DNA from: Azospirillum thiophilum
GTDB lineage: Bacteria; Pseudomonadota; Alphaproteobacteria; Azospirillales; Azospirillaceae
DNA length: 64,000 nucleotides
Direction of reading: 5' to 3'
Assembly (NCBI RefSeq): GCF_001305595.1
Contig: NZ_CP012401.1
Span: 2,305,001 to 2,369,000, forward strand
Shown one piece after another: positions 27,001 through 35,603 of this stretch (position 1 is its first letter; every line of letters starts with the position of its first letter). Made by a program: the position numbers and the translations under genes. The notes below the pieces were generated by a model. It was not told the origin of the DNA. It saw only the letters and a program-made list of their open reading frames with translations, and searched no databases.

Positions 27001-27675
27001 GCCGTTGACCGGCTGGCGCGGGCGGTGGCGCTTCAGCAGGCCGATGAAGTTCTTCCACACCTTGCCATCGATGGCCGGCTGGCTGTCCTGGGTGATGTAG
27101 CGGCCGGCGGTGTCGATCAGCACCGCCTCGTCGGTGAACCACCAGTCGCAGTTGCGGGTGCCGCCGACGTCGCGCAGCGCCGCCCGCCCCATCTCCGCCG
27201 CCAGCGGGAAGCGCAGGCCGGAATTGGCCAGCGCCGTCGTCTTGCCGGCCCCCGGCGCGCCGATCAGCAGGTACCAGGGCAGCTGATAGAGGTAGCGCTG
27301 GCCCCATTTGCCGCCGAAGCGCGCCTGGCGCAGCTGCTCCAGCGCCTCGCGCAGGCGGCTGCGCAGCAGGTCGGTCTCCTGGCCGACCGCGTCGGCGTCC
27401 GCATCGCCCTTGGCGGCGGGCGTCGCCTTGGCGAGCGCCTGCACCATGCGGTCGTTGGCGCTGCGGTGGCGGTAGAGCGACCACTGCATCGCCAGCGCCC
27501 AGACCAGCAGGATGGCGAAGGCCACCGCCAGCCGGACCGTCGGGTCGGCCAGCGGAAAGGCGCCGGATACGGCGACCAGCGGCCCCAGGAACCAGACCAG
27601 CCCGCCGAGGCAGAGCGCGGCGACCAGCGTCAGGAACCAGCGGGAGATCAGGGCGGTCAGGATCGTCTTCAGCAT
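24031..27675 (-). CDS. tssM: T6SS inner-membrane core protein TssM (IcmF)
   Basis: At 1214 residues this is a full-length IcmF protein. Two N-terminal membrane helices (about 11-35 and 46-66) are followed by a cytoplasmic domain with an intact Walker A motif GAPGAGKTT (139-147). A third helix lies near residues 450-470 (GAAMLAMLLAGLGVAAFW), and the large periplasmic domain fills the rest. TssM joins TssL and TssJ into the envelope-spanning complex that docks the baseplate. The gene starts 3 bases after tssL ends and overlaps the kinase gene. Walker A is missing in some TssM proteins but retained here, so ATP binding is possible. Confidence 0.97.
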   Translation of the reverse strand: MLKTILTALISRWFLTLVAALCLGGLVWFLGPLVAVSGAFPLADPTVRLAVAFAILLVWALAMQWSLYRHRSANDRMVQALAKATPAAKGDADADAVGQETDLLRSRLREALEQLRQARFGGKWGQRYLYQLPWYLLIGAPGAGKTTALANSGLRFPLAAEMGRAALRDVGGTRNCDWWFTDEAVLIDTAGRYITQDSQPAIDGKVWKNFIGLLKRHRPRQPVNGILLAVSLADLAGWSEHERRGHAEQLKLRLKELRGQVGSRVPVYVLLTKADLIAGFAEFFEDLSREEREQVWGVTFPLDDGRKGDDAPVYRFAAEFDALTARIARRVLDRVHGESDIQRRSLDALFPAQIAGLKPAIADLLTVIFEPNRYEERPLLRGVYLTSGTQDGAPVDRLSEMVAGSFGLERPVLAAGSGGRSFFLNRTLREVVFAEAGLVGTDSGLERRRRMLRGAAMLAMLLAGLGVAAFWANSFTGNAALVAGVDAAAARAQAELEPLATAPRSLTRIDDTDFITIVPPLNTLRAIPAGTAEEPPLEMTGGLYQGGRLGRQGETVYGRALRTILLPRVFLRMEEQLRRERGRPEYLFQALKVYLMLAGKGPLDKALVSEWMALDWMASLPGPAYDGVRRDLRTHLDAMLATPLSSLPLDEGLVEEARQSLTRYPLAERGFAILRDRPEIQGLADWRLVDHAGPLAGRVLIRPSGKPLSEGVPGLYSYDGFHKAVLPALPKVAKALVDENWVLGQPSSGPQAVASAQRLEKGILAVYLDRYARQWDELLGDVVVVPLRSLNQAADVLNTLSGPQSPLKLWLTAMVRETTLAPGPNDKPATDGKGPVAGGPLAGIAQQAQAGERAVESTGTNAAYLARLAGVSLQPAGPPPGQPINDHFKALRDLVQGEGGAPPRLDESLKLLGELYQQIARAANAPDQNGALLAGLAGGGDKGAVAAQLRTLARDLPDPIGGMVATVAQSAATVSAGGARTQINKAWQSTVLPFCRAALDNRFPMVATSPVDVTAADFSKLFAPGGMIDQFFNTNLRPFVDMTVSPWAWQKVDQVDLGIPPAVLDQFERAARIRDSLFPAGAAAAKVVFEITPVELDAKATQVALDIDGQTLIYQHGPPRPQVMKWPGAEGTSSVRLGFGPPLPGEPAGISRQGPWALFHFLADGRLESTPQPDRFTLSVTVGTRKAVFALRADSVNNPFGKNLLESFRCPTAL

Positions 27676-27678
27676 CGG

Positions 27679-29235
27679 TCAGGGCGCCAGCACGATGTCG
27701 ACGCGCCGGTTGGCCTGGCGGCCCTCCGCCGTCGTGTTGGGGGCGATCGGGTCGGTGTCGCCGCGCCCTTCGGCGCTGAGCCGGCTGCCGCCGTCCTTGC
27801 CGCCGTCCTTTCCGGCATCGGCGCCCAGCACCTCGCTCATCAGCCGCTGGACCGTGGCGGCCCGCGCCTCCGACAGCTCCTGGTTGGAAGGGTAGCGCAG
27901 CGAGCGGATGGCGACGCTGTCGGTGTTGCCGATGACGCTGATGCGGCCCGGCTCCCTGCGCATCGCCTCGGCGACATGTTTGAAAACCTCGACATAGCGC
28001 GGCTCGATCCGGTCGCTGCCGGACGCGAAGACGTTGAGCCGGGTGCGCACGGTGGCCCGTCCGTCGCTGCCGCCGCTGACCTCGACCAGCCCGGCCCGGA
28101 TGTCGGCGGCCAGCGCCCCGGCGATGCGCTCGGCCAGGGTCTGTTTCGGCGGCGGGGTTGGCAGGGTGGCCGGCGGCTCGATCCGGGCGATCTGCACCGG
28201 CCGGTCGGGGATCAGCCCGGCCAGCCGGCGATGGGCGCCGTCGGACTGGTCGGCCAGCGCGAAGACGAACCAGGAATAGAGCGCGGCCAGCAGCACCGCG
28301 ATCAGCAGGGCCGGCAGCCACAGCGGCACCGTGGCCGCCAGCGGGCGGAAACCGTCGGCTTGGCCGCGCCAATGGGGCGACAGGTCGCGCTCCGCCTCGC
28401 CGCGCTGCTTGCGGATGACCCGGTAGAGCCGGTCGCGCAGCTTCGCCAGCTCGCTGTAGCCGCGCTGGGTGACCCGGTACTTGCCCTCGAACCCGAGCGA
28501 GAGGCACAGATAGAACAGTTCCAGTTCCTGCAGGTGGCGGTCGGGCGCCTCGGCCATCTGGTCGAGCAGGTCGAAGAAGCGCTCGCCGCCCCAGGTTTCC
28601 TTCTGGATGGTCGACACCAGGCTCTTGTGCGCCCACAGGCTCTGGCTGCCCCAGGAGGTCGCCAGCACCACGTCGTCGACGGTCGCGCACAGCGCGTAGC
28701 CGGCGTTGCGGATTTGGGTGGCGGCCAGGCCGGCGCGCACGGTCGCCGCCTCGAACCGCTGCATCTCGGCGATCACCCGCTCGCGCAGGGACTCGACGTC
28801 GCGATGCTGGCCCAGTTCGCGCACCCGCACCACCATCGCCAGGATCGGCGCGGCGGCGGTGACCAGCGGGTTGTCGCTGACCGCGGACAACGCCGCCAGC
28901 GTGCCGTCGTCGAGCGGCCGGTAGCCGGGGGCGAGGGGAGCGAAGGGCGCCGGCGCCGGGGCTGGCTGCACCGCCGGCCTCGGCTGGGCCTGCTGCCCGA
29001 AGGCGGCGGGCGCGAAGGCCTGCTGCCCGAAGGCGGCGGGCGCGGCGGACACGCCGCTCTGCCCGAAGGCCGGCGGCACCAGCCCGGCCGAGCCGGTGGA
29101 GAAGGGCGGCGCAGCCGGCGCGGCTCCAGGGGCAGGGGCGGCCGGGCGCTGGAACGCCATCGGCTGCATCACCGTGGCGTCGATGTCGTCCGGCTCCTCG
29201 AACGGGTTCTTGTCGGGCGGCGGCCGGACGCTCAT
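27679..29235 (-). CDS. tssL: T6SS protein TssL (DotU) with C-terminal OmpA peptidoglycan-binding domain
   Basis: The 518-residue protein has a Pro/Ala/Gln-rich N-terminal extension (about 25-105) with AFGQQAFAPAAFGQQA-type repeats. A DotU cytoplasmic domain follows (about 115-290, including ELELFYLCLSLGFEGKYR), then one membrane helix (304-327) and a periplasmic OmpA/MotB-like domain (about 397-518, ending EGRQANRRVDIVLAP). This is the specialised TssL form that itself anchors the membrane complex to peptidoglycan. The tssJ stop and tssL start overlap by 4 bases. The N-terminal extension is unusual and may bind a partner. Confidence 0.96.
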   Translation of the reverse strand: MSVRPPPDKNPFEEPDDIDATVMQPMAFQRPAAPAPGAAPAAPPFSTGSAGLVPPAFGQSGVSAAPAAFGQQAFAPAAFGQQAQPRPAVQPAPAPAPFAPLAPGYRPLDDGTLAALSAVSDNPLVTAAAPILAMVVRVRELGQHRDVESLRERVIAEMQRFEAATVRAGLAATQIRNAGYALCATVDDVVLATSWGSQSLWAHKSLVSTIQKETWGGERFFDLLDQMAEAPDRHLQELELFYLCLSLGFEGKYRVTQRGYSELAKLRDRLYRVIRKQRGEAERDLSPHWRGQADGFRPLAATVPLWLPALLIAVLLAALYSWFVFALADQSDGAHRRLAGLIPDRPVQIARIEPPATLPTPPPKQTLAERIAGALAADIRAGLVEVSGGSDGRATVRTRLNVFASGSDRIEPRYVEVFKHVAEAMRREPGRISVIGNTDSVAIRSLRYPSNQELSEARAATVQRLMSEVLGADAGKDGGKDGGSRLSAEGRGDTDPIAPNTTAEGRQANRRVDIVLAP

Positions 29236-29939
29236 GACGCCCCCTTCACGATCAGGTTGTGCGTGGCCGCGGGCGGCTGGCCGGCCGCGTTCGGCGCGCT
29301 CTCCGATTTGGGGGTTTCGGCCTTCGGGGCGGCGGCCTTCGGGGCAGCGGCGTCGGCCTTCGGATCCGTCTTCGCCTCCTCTTCCGCCGCCCCGGCTTCC
29401 GCATCGTCGGACTCGCCCTCGCCGCGCGGGGTGAGGGTGACGGTGCTGGCGGTGGCGGTCAGCAGGAAGCGGTTCGCCTTGTTCGGCTCGATGGTCCCCA
29501 AGGCACGCCAGCCCGCTTCCTCATAGGCGCGGAAGGCCGCGGCGACGGCCAGGGTCTTCACCTCCGGCTTGGGCTGGACGGTCACGGTCTGGCGGCTGTC
29601 CGGCGGCACCGCCAGCTCCTGCCGGTCGAGCAGGGTGGGGCCGAGCGTCGCCTTGTCCTGGTCGATGATCTGGAAGAAGTCGGCATTGGTGAAGGCGTCG
29701 CTCGGGCCGAGCTGGTAGAGCCGCAGCATCACCGGCGACGGCCGGCCGTTGGGGTCGGGGTTCAGCGCCTTGGCGCCGACGACGGTCAGCTGGATGGTGG
29801 TCGGCGGCGGTGGGGGCGGCGGCGCCGAGGAGCAGGCGGCCAGCGCCAGCGCTGCGGCGAGGGAGCCGGCGGCCCACGTCGTCGACCGGACCCGGGGCGA
29901 CCCCGTCCGGATCCGCGTGCAGCCGGCATTCCTGAACAT
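29232..29939 (-). CDS. tssJ: T6SS outer-membrane lipoprotein TssJ
   Basis: The ATG at 29939 gives 235 residues with a lipoprotein signal ending in LAAC (about residue 35). A Pro-rich linker and the beta-sandwich TssJ domain follow (about 48-175), including a SPVMLRLYQLG strand and a loop region around DAFTNADFFQIIDQD. TssJ tethers the TssLM complex to the outer membrane. The tail after about residue 175 is an unusual Ala/Lys/Glu/Pro-rich extension (roughly 55 residues), not seen in typical TssJ. It is the first gene of the tssJ-L-M-kinase-rsbW-like operon. Confidence 0.92.
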   Translation of the reverse strand: MFRNAGCTRIRTGSPRVRSTTWAAGSLAAALALAACSSAPPPPPPPTTIQLTVVGAKALNPDPNGRPSPVMLRLYQLGPSDAFTNADFFQIIDQDKATLGPTLLDRQELAVPPDSRQTVTVQPKPEVKTLAVAAAFRAYEEAGWRALGTIEPNKANRFLLTATASTVTLTPRGEGESDDAEAGAAEEEAKTDPKADAAAPKAAAPKAETPKSESAPNAAGQPPAATHNLIVKGAS

Positions 29940-30230
29940 CACCACACCTTTCCCCTTATACGATCGGGTATAGCAGGGCACGAACGGATGGTCATCCTTA
30001 ACCAAAGGCGCCGCGGTGACAATTCCTCGACCGCCGGCTGGAGAGGTTGAACGCCGGGCGGCGGCGGGACAGACTCGGGTTCCGGGGATGGTCCGCAACG
30101 CCGTGGCGAATGGAATAAAGCGGGTTCGCGCGCTGTTCGCCCTTCCGGTCCCCGCCGGTCCGGTTTCCGCCGTTCCGGTTTCAGGTCGATACTCGACGCC
30201 CGTTGGACAATTGACGAAGGTGCCCCCGCC
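29940..30230. promoter_or_regulatory. Divergent promoter region between tssJ and the Sel1 gene
   Basis: These 291 bases separate the leftward tssJ operon from the rightward Sel1-repeat gene and must hold promoters for both. On the minus strand a TATAAG (near 29950) lies about 20 bp before the tssJ start region; a clear -35 is not seen. The motif TATAAGGGGAA also occurs at 13305 upstream of the hybrid kinase. Confidence 0.4.
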
Positions 30231-30986
30231 ATGCCCACGCTTTGGACCCGGATGAAAGCCGAACTGGGCGACAGCGACGCGCAGTTCCGTCTGGCCGAAT
30301 CGCTGCGGCCGGTCGATGTCGCGGCGGCGGTGCCCTGGTACCGGCGCGCGGCGCGCCAGGGCCATGTCGCCGCCCAGACCATGCTGGCCTTCCTGCTCGC
30401 CAACGGCATCGGCGTGCCGCCCGACCCGCGCCGCGCCGTCTCCTGGTACCGCCGCGCCGCCGCTCACGGCGATGTCGGCGCGCAGAACAACCTGGGCTAC
30501 ATGCACGAACAGGGCGCGGGGGTGCCCTGCGACCCGGCCAAGGCGGCGCTGTGGTACCGGCTGGCCGCCCTGCAGCATTCGGCCGCCGCCCAGGTCAACC
30601 TCGCCCTGCTGCTGCTCGACGGCCGCGGGGTCGACCGCGACGAGGTGGAGGCCGTGCATTGGCTGCGCCAGGCGGCGGCACAGGGCCACCCGGCGGCGCA
30701 GGTCAGGCTCGGCCTGTGCCTGCGCGAGGGCGTCGGCACCGACCGCGACACCGACGAAGCCGCCCGCTGGCTCCAGGCTGCCGCGCTGCGCGGCGACCGC
30801 GAGGCGATGGCCGCGCTGGCCGCGCTCAACCGGGCCAGCCCCGACCAGGACAGTCTTGACCAGGACGGCCTTGACCAAGGCGACCATGCCGCGGCGGAGG
30901 ACGAGGAGGAGGCGTTCGACTGGCGGCATCAGGCGGAGCGGCGTTCCATGGAACGCGCCCACGCCGATTGGCTGCCACCGGGCTGA
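30231..30986 (+). CDS. Sel1-like repeat (TPR-related) protein
   Basis: The 251-residue protein contains about five Sel1-like repeats between residues 13 and 215, visible as A-V-x-W-Y-R-x-A-A-x-x-G-x-x-x-A-Q-x-x-L patterns (for example VSWYRRAAAHGDVGAQNNLG). An acidic Asp/Glu-rich tail follows. No signal peptide is present, so it acts in the cytoplasm. Sel1 proteins are protein-interaction scaffolds and several lie in secretion loci; here it sits between the two leftward T6SS operons and converges on the methyltransferase gene, 7 bp away. The partner is unknown. Confidence 0.88.
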   Translation: MPTLWTRMKAELGDSDAQFRLAESLRPVDVAAAVPWYRRAARQGHVAAQTMLAFLLANGIGVPPDPRRAVSWYRRAAAHGDVGAQNNLGYMHEQGAGVPCDPAKAALWYRLAALQHSAAAQVNLALLLLDGRGVDRDEVEAVHWLRQAAAQGHPAAQVRLGLCLREGVGTDRDTDEAARWLQAAALRGDREAMAALAALNRASPDQDSLDQDGLDQGDHAAAEDEEEAFDWRHQAERRSMERAHADWLPPG

Positions 30987-30993
30987 CGGCGGC

Positions 30994-32535
30994 TCATCCG
31001 ATCACGCCCAGCCTGCGCCAGACCGGCAGGCTGTTGCGCATGCACCAGTCCATGCTGTCGGCGATGGCCTGCCGGCCGGCGCCCTCGGCATTCTCCGGGG
31101 CGGCCAGCCGCCGCATCGCGTGGGCGACCAGCGCCTCCAGCTCTTCCGGCACGCCCTGGGCGAGCCCGTCATACAGCAGCGCCTCCACCGTGCTGACATG
31201 CAGGCCGGCCCCGCCGACCGAGGCGGCGAAGGCGCTGCTCTTGCGCCCCTCGCTGGTGGCGAGTTCGTTGGCGACGGTCCGGTTGTGGGCCAGCACGCCC
31301 GGCAGTGGCATCACCGTCTCCGGCGGGTTCGGCACCGGCAGCGCTTGGGCGGAGCCGGTCAGCATGCCGGCGATCTCGACCGCCGACAGGTTGCCGCCGG
31401 CCTGCCGGACCTCCGGCAGCTCCATCAGCTCGCCGATGCGGCGCGGCCCCTCGGCCAGCGCGTCGAAGATCGGCTCGTAATGCTTGGCCTCCAGCGTCGC
31501 CTCGCCCAGCGGCACCTGGATGGTGGTGCGGGCGTCGCCGCGCGGGACGATCAACGCCATCGCCATGTCCATCAGCAGGGCATCGCGCTGGGCAACGCTG
31601 ATGCGCCGCGCGCCGCGGACGAAGACGTCGCGGCGGAAGGGGCGGCCGACGCAATAGTCCTTGAAGGTCTCGCGCAGGCTGGGCACGCCGATGGCGTCCA
31701 GCGCCTTGCGCTGGTCCGGCGTCAGCGACAGGTCGGGATAGTTCTCGAACAGGGTGGCGGAGCCGGCATAGGTCAGCTTCGCCTCGCCCAGTTCGCGGGC
31801 GACGTCCACATGGTAGAGCGGCTGCCAGCTGCCGTTCAGGTACTCGTGCGCCAGATAGACCGACTGCTCGGCGTCGTTCTTGGACTTGGTCTCGCCGCGC
31901 AGCTTGCCGAACATCGCCTCGTCGCCGAGGATCTTGGCGCCGGCCTTGAAGAGCTGTTCGGCGAAGTCGAGGCCGGCCTTGACCTGCCGGTCGCTGCGGT
32001 CGTGGATCAGGCCGGAATATTCGTACAGCAGCCGCTGGAGCGGCATCATCGGCGCCCAGCCCGGCATGGCGTTGTAGCTGACATAGACCAGCCCGCCCGG
32101 CTTCAGCTTCTTCGCCAGGAAGCGCGCGATGGCGCCGCGGTTCATCGGGCTGACCCAGCTGTAGACGCCGTGCAGCGTGACGAAGTCGAACTGCGGCAGT
32201 TCCGGCCCCTCGCCGTCGGCCAGCTCGGCGAAGCTCGCCTCGTGGAATGCGATGTTGGTCAGCCCGGCGGCCTCGGCGGCGTCGCGGGCGCGGGCGATGT
32301 GGGCGGGGTGGAAGTCCACCGCGTGGAAACGCCCCTGCGGGTTGGCCGCGGCGAACAGCGCGACCGTGGTCCCGTGGCCGCAGCCGAGCTCGCAATAATC
32401 GAACCCGCCCGCCGTCGAGGGCGGGGCGATGCCGTTGATCAGGCAGCTCAGCGTCAGATGCGCCGGACCCTGTTCACGGTAGAAGCCCGGCAGATATTCG
32501 ATGTCCGACACATAGCCGGCACTCCAGTCGCTCAT
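30994..32535 (-). CDS. SAM-dependent methyltransferase with regulatory domain, T6SS-linked
   Basis: The 513-residue protein has a class I methyltransferase domain (about 40-200) with motif I ELGCGHGTT (49-57), an acidic motif II (FHAVDFHPAH) and a LKPGGLVYVSYN strand. A second helical part (about 225-300) and C-terminal region fit the methyltransferase regulatory domain family (PF10119 type). It is the last gene of the tssA-to-tssG operon, after an intervening inverted-repeat element. The substrate is unknown; in this position a T6SS component or effector is conceivable but unproven. Confidence 0.85.
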   Translation of the reverse strand: MSDWSAGYVSDIEYLPGFYREQGPAHLTLSCLINGIAPPSTAGGFDYCELGCGHGTTVALFAAANPQGRFHAVDFHPAHIARARDAAEAAGLTNIAFHEASFAELADGEGPELPQFDFVTLHGVYSWVSPMNRGAIARFLAKKLKPGGLVYVSYNAMPGWAPMMPLQRLLYEYSGLIHDRSDRQVKAGLDFAEQLFKAGAKILGDEAMFGKLRGETKSKNDAEQSVYLAHEYLNGSWQPLYHVDVARELGEAKLTYAGSATLFENYPDLSLTPDQRKALDAIGVPSLRETFKDYCVGRPFRRDVFVRGARRISVAQRDALLMDMAMALIVPRGDARTTIQVPLGEATLEAKHYEPIFDALAEGPRRIGELMELPEVRQAGGNLSAVEIAGMLTGSAQALPVPNPPETVMPLPGVLAHNRTVANELATSEGRKSSAFAASVGGAGLHVSTVEALLYDGLAQGVPEELEALVAHAMRRLAAPENAEGAGRQAIADSMDWCMRNSLPVWRRLGVIG

Positions 32536-32566
32536 TGGGTCCTCGTCCTTCTACGGAGTGCGGGGT

Positions 32567-32712
32567 GCGCGGTGCCCCCTCCCTCCCGCTCTTGCGAGCG
32601 GGTCCCTCCCTCCCCCCGCTCTCGGTGGACCGAAGGTCCGTCCGACGCGGGAGAGGGAAGACTTGCCCCCTCTCCCGCCCAGCGGGGGAGGGTTGGGGAG
32701 GGGGCACCGCGC
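32567..32712. repeat. GC-rich inverted-repeat element, copy 1
   Basis: The element fills the gap between the methyltransferase gene and tssG. Its ends are perfect 17-bp inverted repeats: GCGCGGTGCCCCCTCCC (32567-32583) and its reverse complement (32696-32712). Inside, near the right arm, is the block CGGGGGAGGGTTGGGGAGG, and in the middle a hairpin core with GACCGAAGGTC. Related copies lie at 36101-36236 and 47485-47573. Confidence 0.8.
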
Positions 32713-32721
32713 CCGCACGCC

Positions 32722-33807
32722 TCACAAATCCTGCATCGGAAACACCGCGTCCGACCGCTCGACCGGGCTCGGCGCGTGCAGCACCCAGCCGTTCCAGCCG
32801 AGCCGCGCGCCGCCGCGGTCGTCCTCGCCCTCGGCCAGACGCGCCGCCGGCACCTCGGCCGCAACCAGCGTCACCTGGAGCTCGAAATCCAGCTCCGGCC
32901 CGACATAGATGCGGACCAGATCCTGCAGCTTCCGGAACTCGCGGCCTTCCGGCATGAAGTCGCGGAACTGGGCGCGGTCGAGCGGGCCGATGCGCAGGCG
33001 GAACTTGCCCTGGACGTCCCAGGCGCGGTCGCCGGCCAGCGCATCGATGCCCAGCCGGCAATGCAGCCCGTCCGGTTCGGACAGGCTGGGCAGGCGGGTC
33101 TGCCCGTCCGGCGCGATCGGCAGCCAGCCGCCGACGAAGCTCTCCACCGTCACCGGCCGGCCGAGGAAGTCCGACAGCATCTCCTGCAGGTCGGCGGCCG
33201 AGCGGGGACCGCGCGACAGCAGGCCGGAATAATGGAGCAGCGTCGAGTCCTCGACCGCCAGCCGTTTGGCGAGCGACGGCTGGCCGATACCGACGAAGCT
33301 GCCGATCGCGGTGCTGACCGGGTCGGGCTCGCGCCCGCCCTGTCCGCGCTCGAACGACACCGGCAGCCGGTACTTCGCCCAGGCGCGGTAGAACAGCGAG
33401 AAGCTGCGGTGGTGGAAGATGTCGAAGAAGTCGCGCAGCGCCCGGTTCCGCTCGCGCAAGCTGCGGATCATCTGCTCGGTGTAATGCTGCGGCAGCACGC
33501 CCAGCGGGCCGACCAGCCCGAGGAAGGCGCCGACCAGCGTCGGTGGCCGGCCGTCGGCTGCCGCCTCCGCCGCCGCCACCTGGTTGCCCGGGAAGGTCAG
33601 CGAGGTTTCGGCGCGCAGGCGCACGACCTCCTCGCGCGGGTCATGGTCGTGGCCCACGGCATGGCGGCGCGCGGTCCGCGGATCGCGCGCGTCGCGCCGG
33701 GCCTGCCATTCCAGCACCCGCACCGCCTGGAAGAAATCGAAGCGGTGGGGGGTGCGGAACAGCCGGTCGATCACAGAAGCGGGCGGTTGCCGGCGCGGGC
33801 GGGCCAT
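32722..33807 (-). CDS. tssG: T6SS baseplate protein TssG
   Basis: The ATG at 33807 gives 361 residues and overlaps the end of tssF by 37 bases. Typical TssG features are RTPHRFDFFQAVRVLEW near the N-terminus, SLTFPGNQVA, a GLVGPLGVLPQHYTEQ stretch, the FDIFHHRSFSLFYRAWAKYR segment and a later LHYSGLLSRGPRSAADLQEML. TssG, with TssF, TssE and TssK, forms the wedge of the baseplate around VgrG. A longer reading frame continues upstream inside tssF but is a shadow. Confidence 0.95.
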   Translation of the reverse strand: MARPRRQPPASVIDRLFRTPHRFDFFQAVRVLEWQARRDARDPRTARRHAVGHDHDPREEVVRLRAETSLTFPGNQVAAAEAAADGRPPTLVGAFLGLVGPLGVLPQHYTEQMIRSLRERNRALRDFFDIFHHRSFSLFYRAWAKYRLPVSFERGQGGREPDPVSTAIGSFVGIGQPSLAKRLAVEDSTLLHYSGLLSRGPRSAADLQEMLSDFLGRPVTVESFVGGWLPIAPDGQTRLPSLSEPDGLHCRLGIDALAGDRAWDVQGKFRLRIGPLDRAQFRDFMPEGREFRKLQDLVRIYVGPELDFELQVTLVAAEVPAARLAEGEDDRGGARLGWNGWVLHAPSPVERSDAVFPMQDL

Positions 33808-35603
33808 GTGCGGAGCACTCCGGTGCGGCCCTTGACCGTAGCGGTCAGCCGCGTGAAGGAATTGATCGAGCAGTACAGCCCCAGGAAATGGTCGAGGATC
33901 ATCGCCAGCAGGAACATGCCGCTGCCGCTGAAGCGCTGCGGGTCGAATTCGATGCCGACGTCGATGCCGCGGCAGATGGCGTCGCCCCAGGCGACGTCGT
34001 CGGGACGCGAGGGCGCCCGCGCGGTGCCCCGCTTGGTCGCCACCTTGACGATGCCGTCGGCGATGCCGCGCGTCTCGGCGGAATTGCGGAAATCGTAGAG
34101 GCGCAGGATCTCGCGCAGCGCCTCCGTCCCCTCCTGTCCGCCGCTGATCGACAGATGGTTCAGCAGCAGGTGGGAGACGAGGCGCCAGCGATGGCCCTTG
34201 CGCTCGGCGATGCGCAGCGTCGGGGTCGGCGGCGTCAGGCAGGCGACGCCGGCCACCGCCGCCATGCCTTCCGTCAGCTTCAGGTGCGGATGGCCGCCGC
34301 CATAGGGCAGCTGTCCGGGCAGGTCGCGGTTCAGGCAGGTGGTCTCGACCGACAGCACCGACTCCGCCGGGCTGGACGGGTCGAAATCGAGGTCGACCAG
34401 CGCCAGATGCACCTCGGTGCCGGGGTCGCGCCCGCCGGCCGGGCGGCGGCTGGCGGTGTAGTAGGTGCGGGTGACCGCCTCCGCCCCGCCGTGGCGCAGG
34501 CCGTAGAAGGGCAGGAAGCGCCGCTGCGTGCCGTCCGGGTCGGTCGCCAGCACGCCGTCGACCGAATGGACCTCCAGCGCGCCGGGACGCCGCGCGTCGG
34601 GGACGACGCGGTGCTCGTGCTGGGTCTGGGTCAGCGCCACCGGTTCGGCCCGCTGGCGGAACAGGTTGACCACCGGGGTGCAGCCCAGCGCGAAATTGTC
34701 CTTCGACACCGCGCGCTCCAGGTCGCCGTCGGTGCTGTTGAGGTAGATGAACACCTCCAGCGTGTTGCCGGCGCGGCGCAGCACCTTCGGCGAGATGTCG
34801 AGGTCGAAGAACAGGAACTTCTCGGGGAAGGCGAAATATTCGGTCAGCAGCCGGTAGCCACCATGCGAGCGGGCGGGGTAGGGCAGCATGCCCTCCTCGT
34901 CGCCGAAGCCGACCGGGCGGATGGCGCCGCTGCCCAGGATGACCGCCTTCTCGTCGCGCGGATCGTCGGCCAGCGCCACCGAGACGGCGTTGTTGAAGAT
35001 CAGCTCGTGCAGGGCATAGACCTGCTGCGGCTGGCCGCGCAGGAAGAAGCGCAGGGTGTGCGGCCCCAGCTCGGTGAAGGACATGTCCGGCACGCGGCAG
35101 CGCAGGGTCAGCCGCAGGGCCGCCACCGCGTCGGCCGCCCGCGGGTTGGGCGGCGCCACCAGCGGCCGGCCGGCCAGCACCGCCTGGTCCAGCTCGATCG
35201 GCCACAGCGTCGCCGGATAGACGGTGCGGAAGCGGCAGGTTTCCCCGCGCAGCGCCTCGGTCTCCAGCTCGGTCCCCTTCGCCACGATGTGCGAGCCGGT
35301 CAGGTCCGGACTGCTCTTCATCTGCACCACCGCCATCGACGGGATCGGCGCCAGATAATGCGGGTAGAGCACGTCGAGCAGCGTGTCGACCAGCTCCGGA
35401 TACTCGTCGTCCAGCTTGCGGCTGATGCGGGCGTTCAGGAAGGCGACGCCCTCCAGCAGCCGGGCGACATGCGGATCCTCCACCGCGTCGGCGCTGAGCC
35501 GCAGCCGGCCGGCGATCTTCGGATGCGCCTCCGAGAACTCCGCCGCCATGCGGCGCAGATAGGTCAGCTCGCGGTTGTAGTATGGGAGGAGTTCGTCAGC
35601 CAC
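33771..35603 (-). CDS. tssF: T6SS baseplate protein TssF
   Basis: The 610-residue protein has the family's opening LLPYYNRELTYLRRMAAEFSEAHPKIAGRL and the following VARLLEGVAFLNARISRKLDDEYPEL, and full family length. TssF is the largest wedge subunit of the baseplate, homologous to phage gp6/gp7 components. It overlaps tssE by 8 bases and tssG by 37, so the three baseplate genes are tightly coupled. Confidence 0.97.
   Translation of the reverse strand: MADELLPYYNRELTYLRRMAAEFSEAHPKIAGRLRLSADAVEDPHVARLLEGVAFLNARISRKLDDEYPELVDTLLDVLYPHYLAPIPSMAVVQMKSSPDLTGSHIVAKGTELETEALRGETCRFRTVYPATLWPIELDQAVLAGRPLVAPPNPRAADAVAALRLTLRCRVPDMSFTELGPHTLRFFLRGQPQQVYALHELIFNNAVSVALADDPRDEKAVILGSGAIRPVGFGDEEGMLPYPARSHGGYRLLTEYFAFPEKFLFFDLDISPKVLRRAGNTLEVFIYLNSTDGDLERAVSKDNFALGCTPVVNLFRQRAEPVALTQTQHEHRVVPDARRPGALEVHSVDGVLATDPDGTQRRFLPFYGLRHGGAEAVTRTYYTASRRPAGGRDPGTEVHLALVDLDFDPSSPAESVLSVETTCLNRDLPGQLPYGGGHPHLKLTEGMAAVAGVACLTPPTPTLRIAERKGHRWRLVSHLLLNHLSISGGQEGTEALREILRLYDFRNSAETRGIADGIVKVATKRGTARAPSRPDDVAWGDAICRGIDVGIEFDPQRFSGSGMFLLAMILDHFLGLYCSINSFTRLTATVKGRTGVLRTWPARAGNRPLL

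Noticed and set aside
25510..29526. Open frame of more than 1300 codons on the plus strand opposite tssM and tssL
   Set aside because: It is antisense to well-supported T6SS genes, has an Arg/Gln/Gly-rich translation with no domain, and arises from the scarcity of stop codons in GC-rich DNA.
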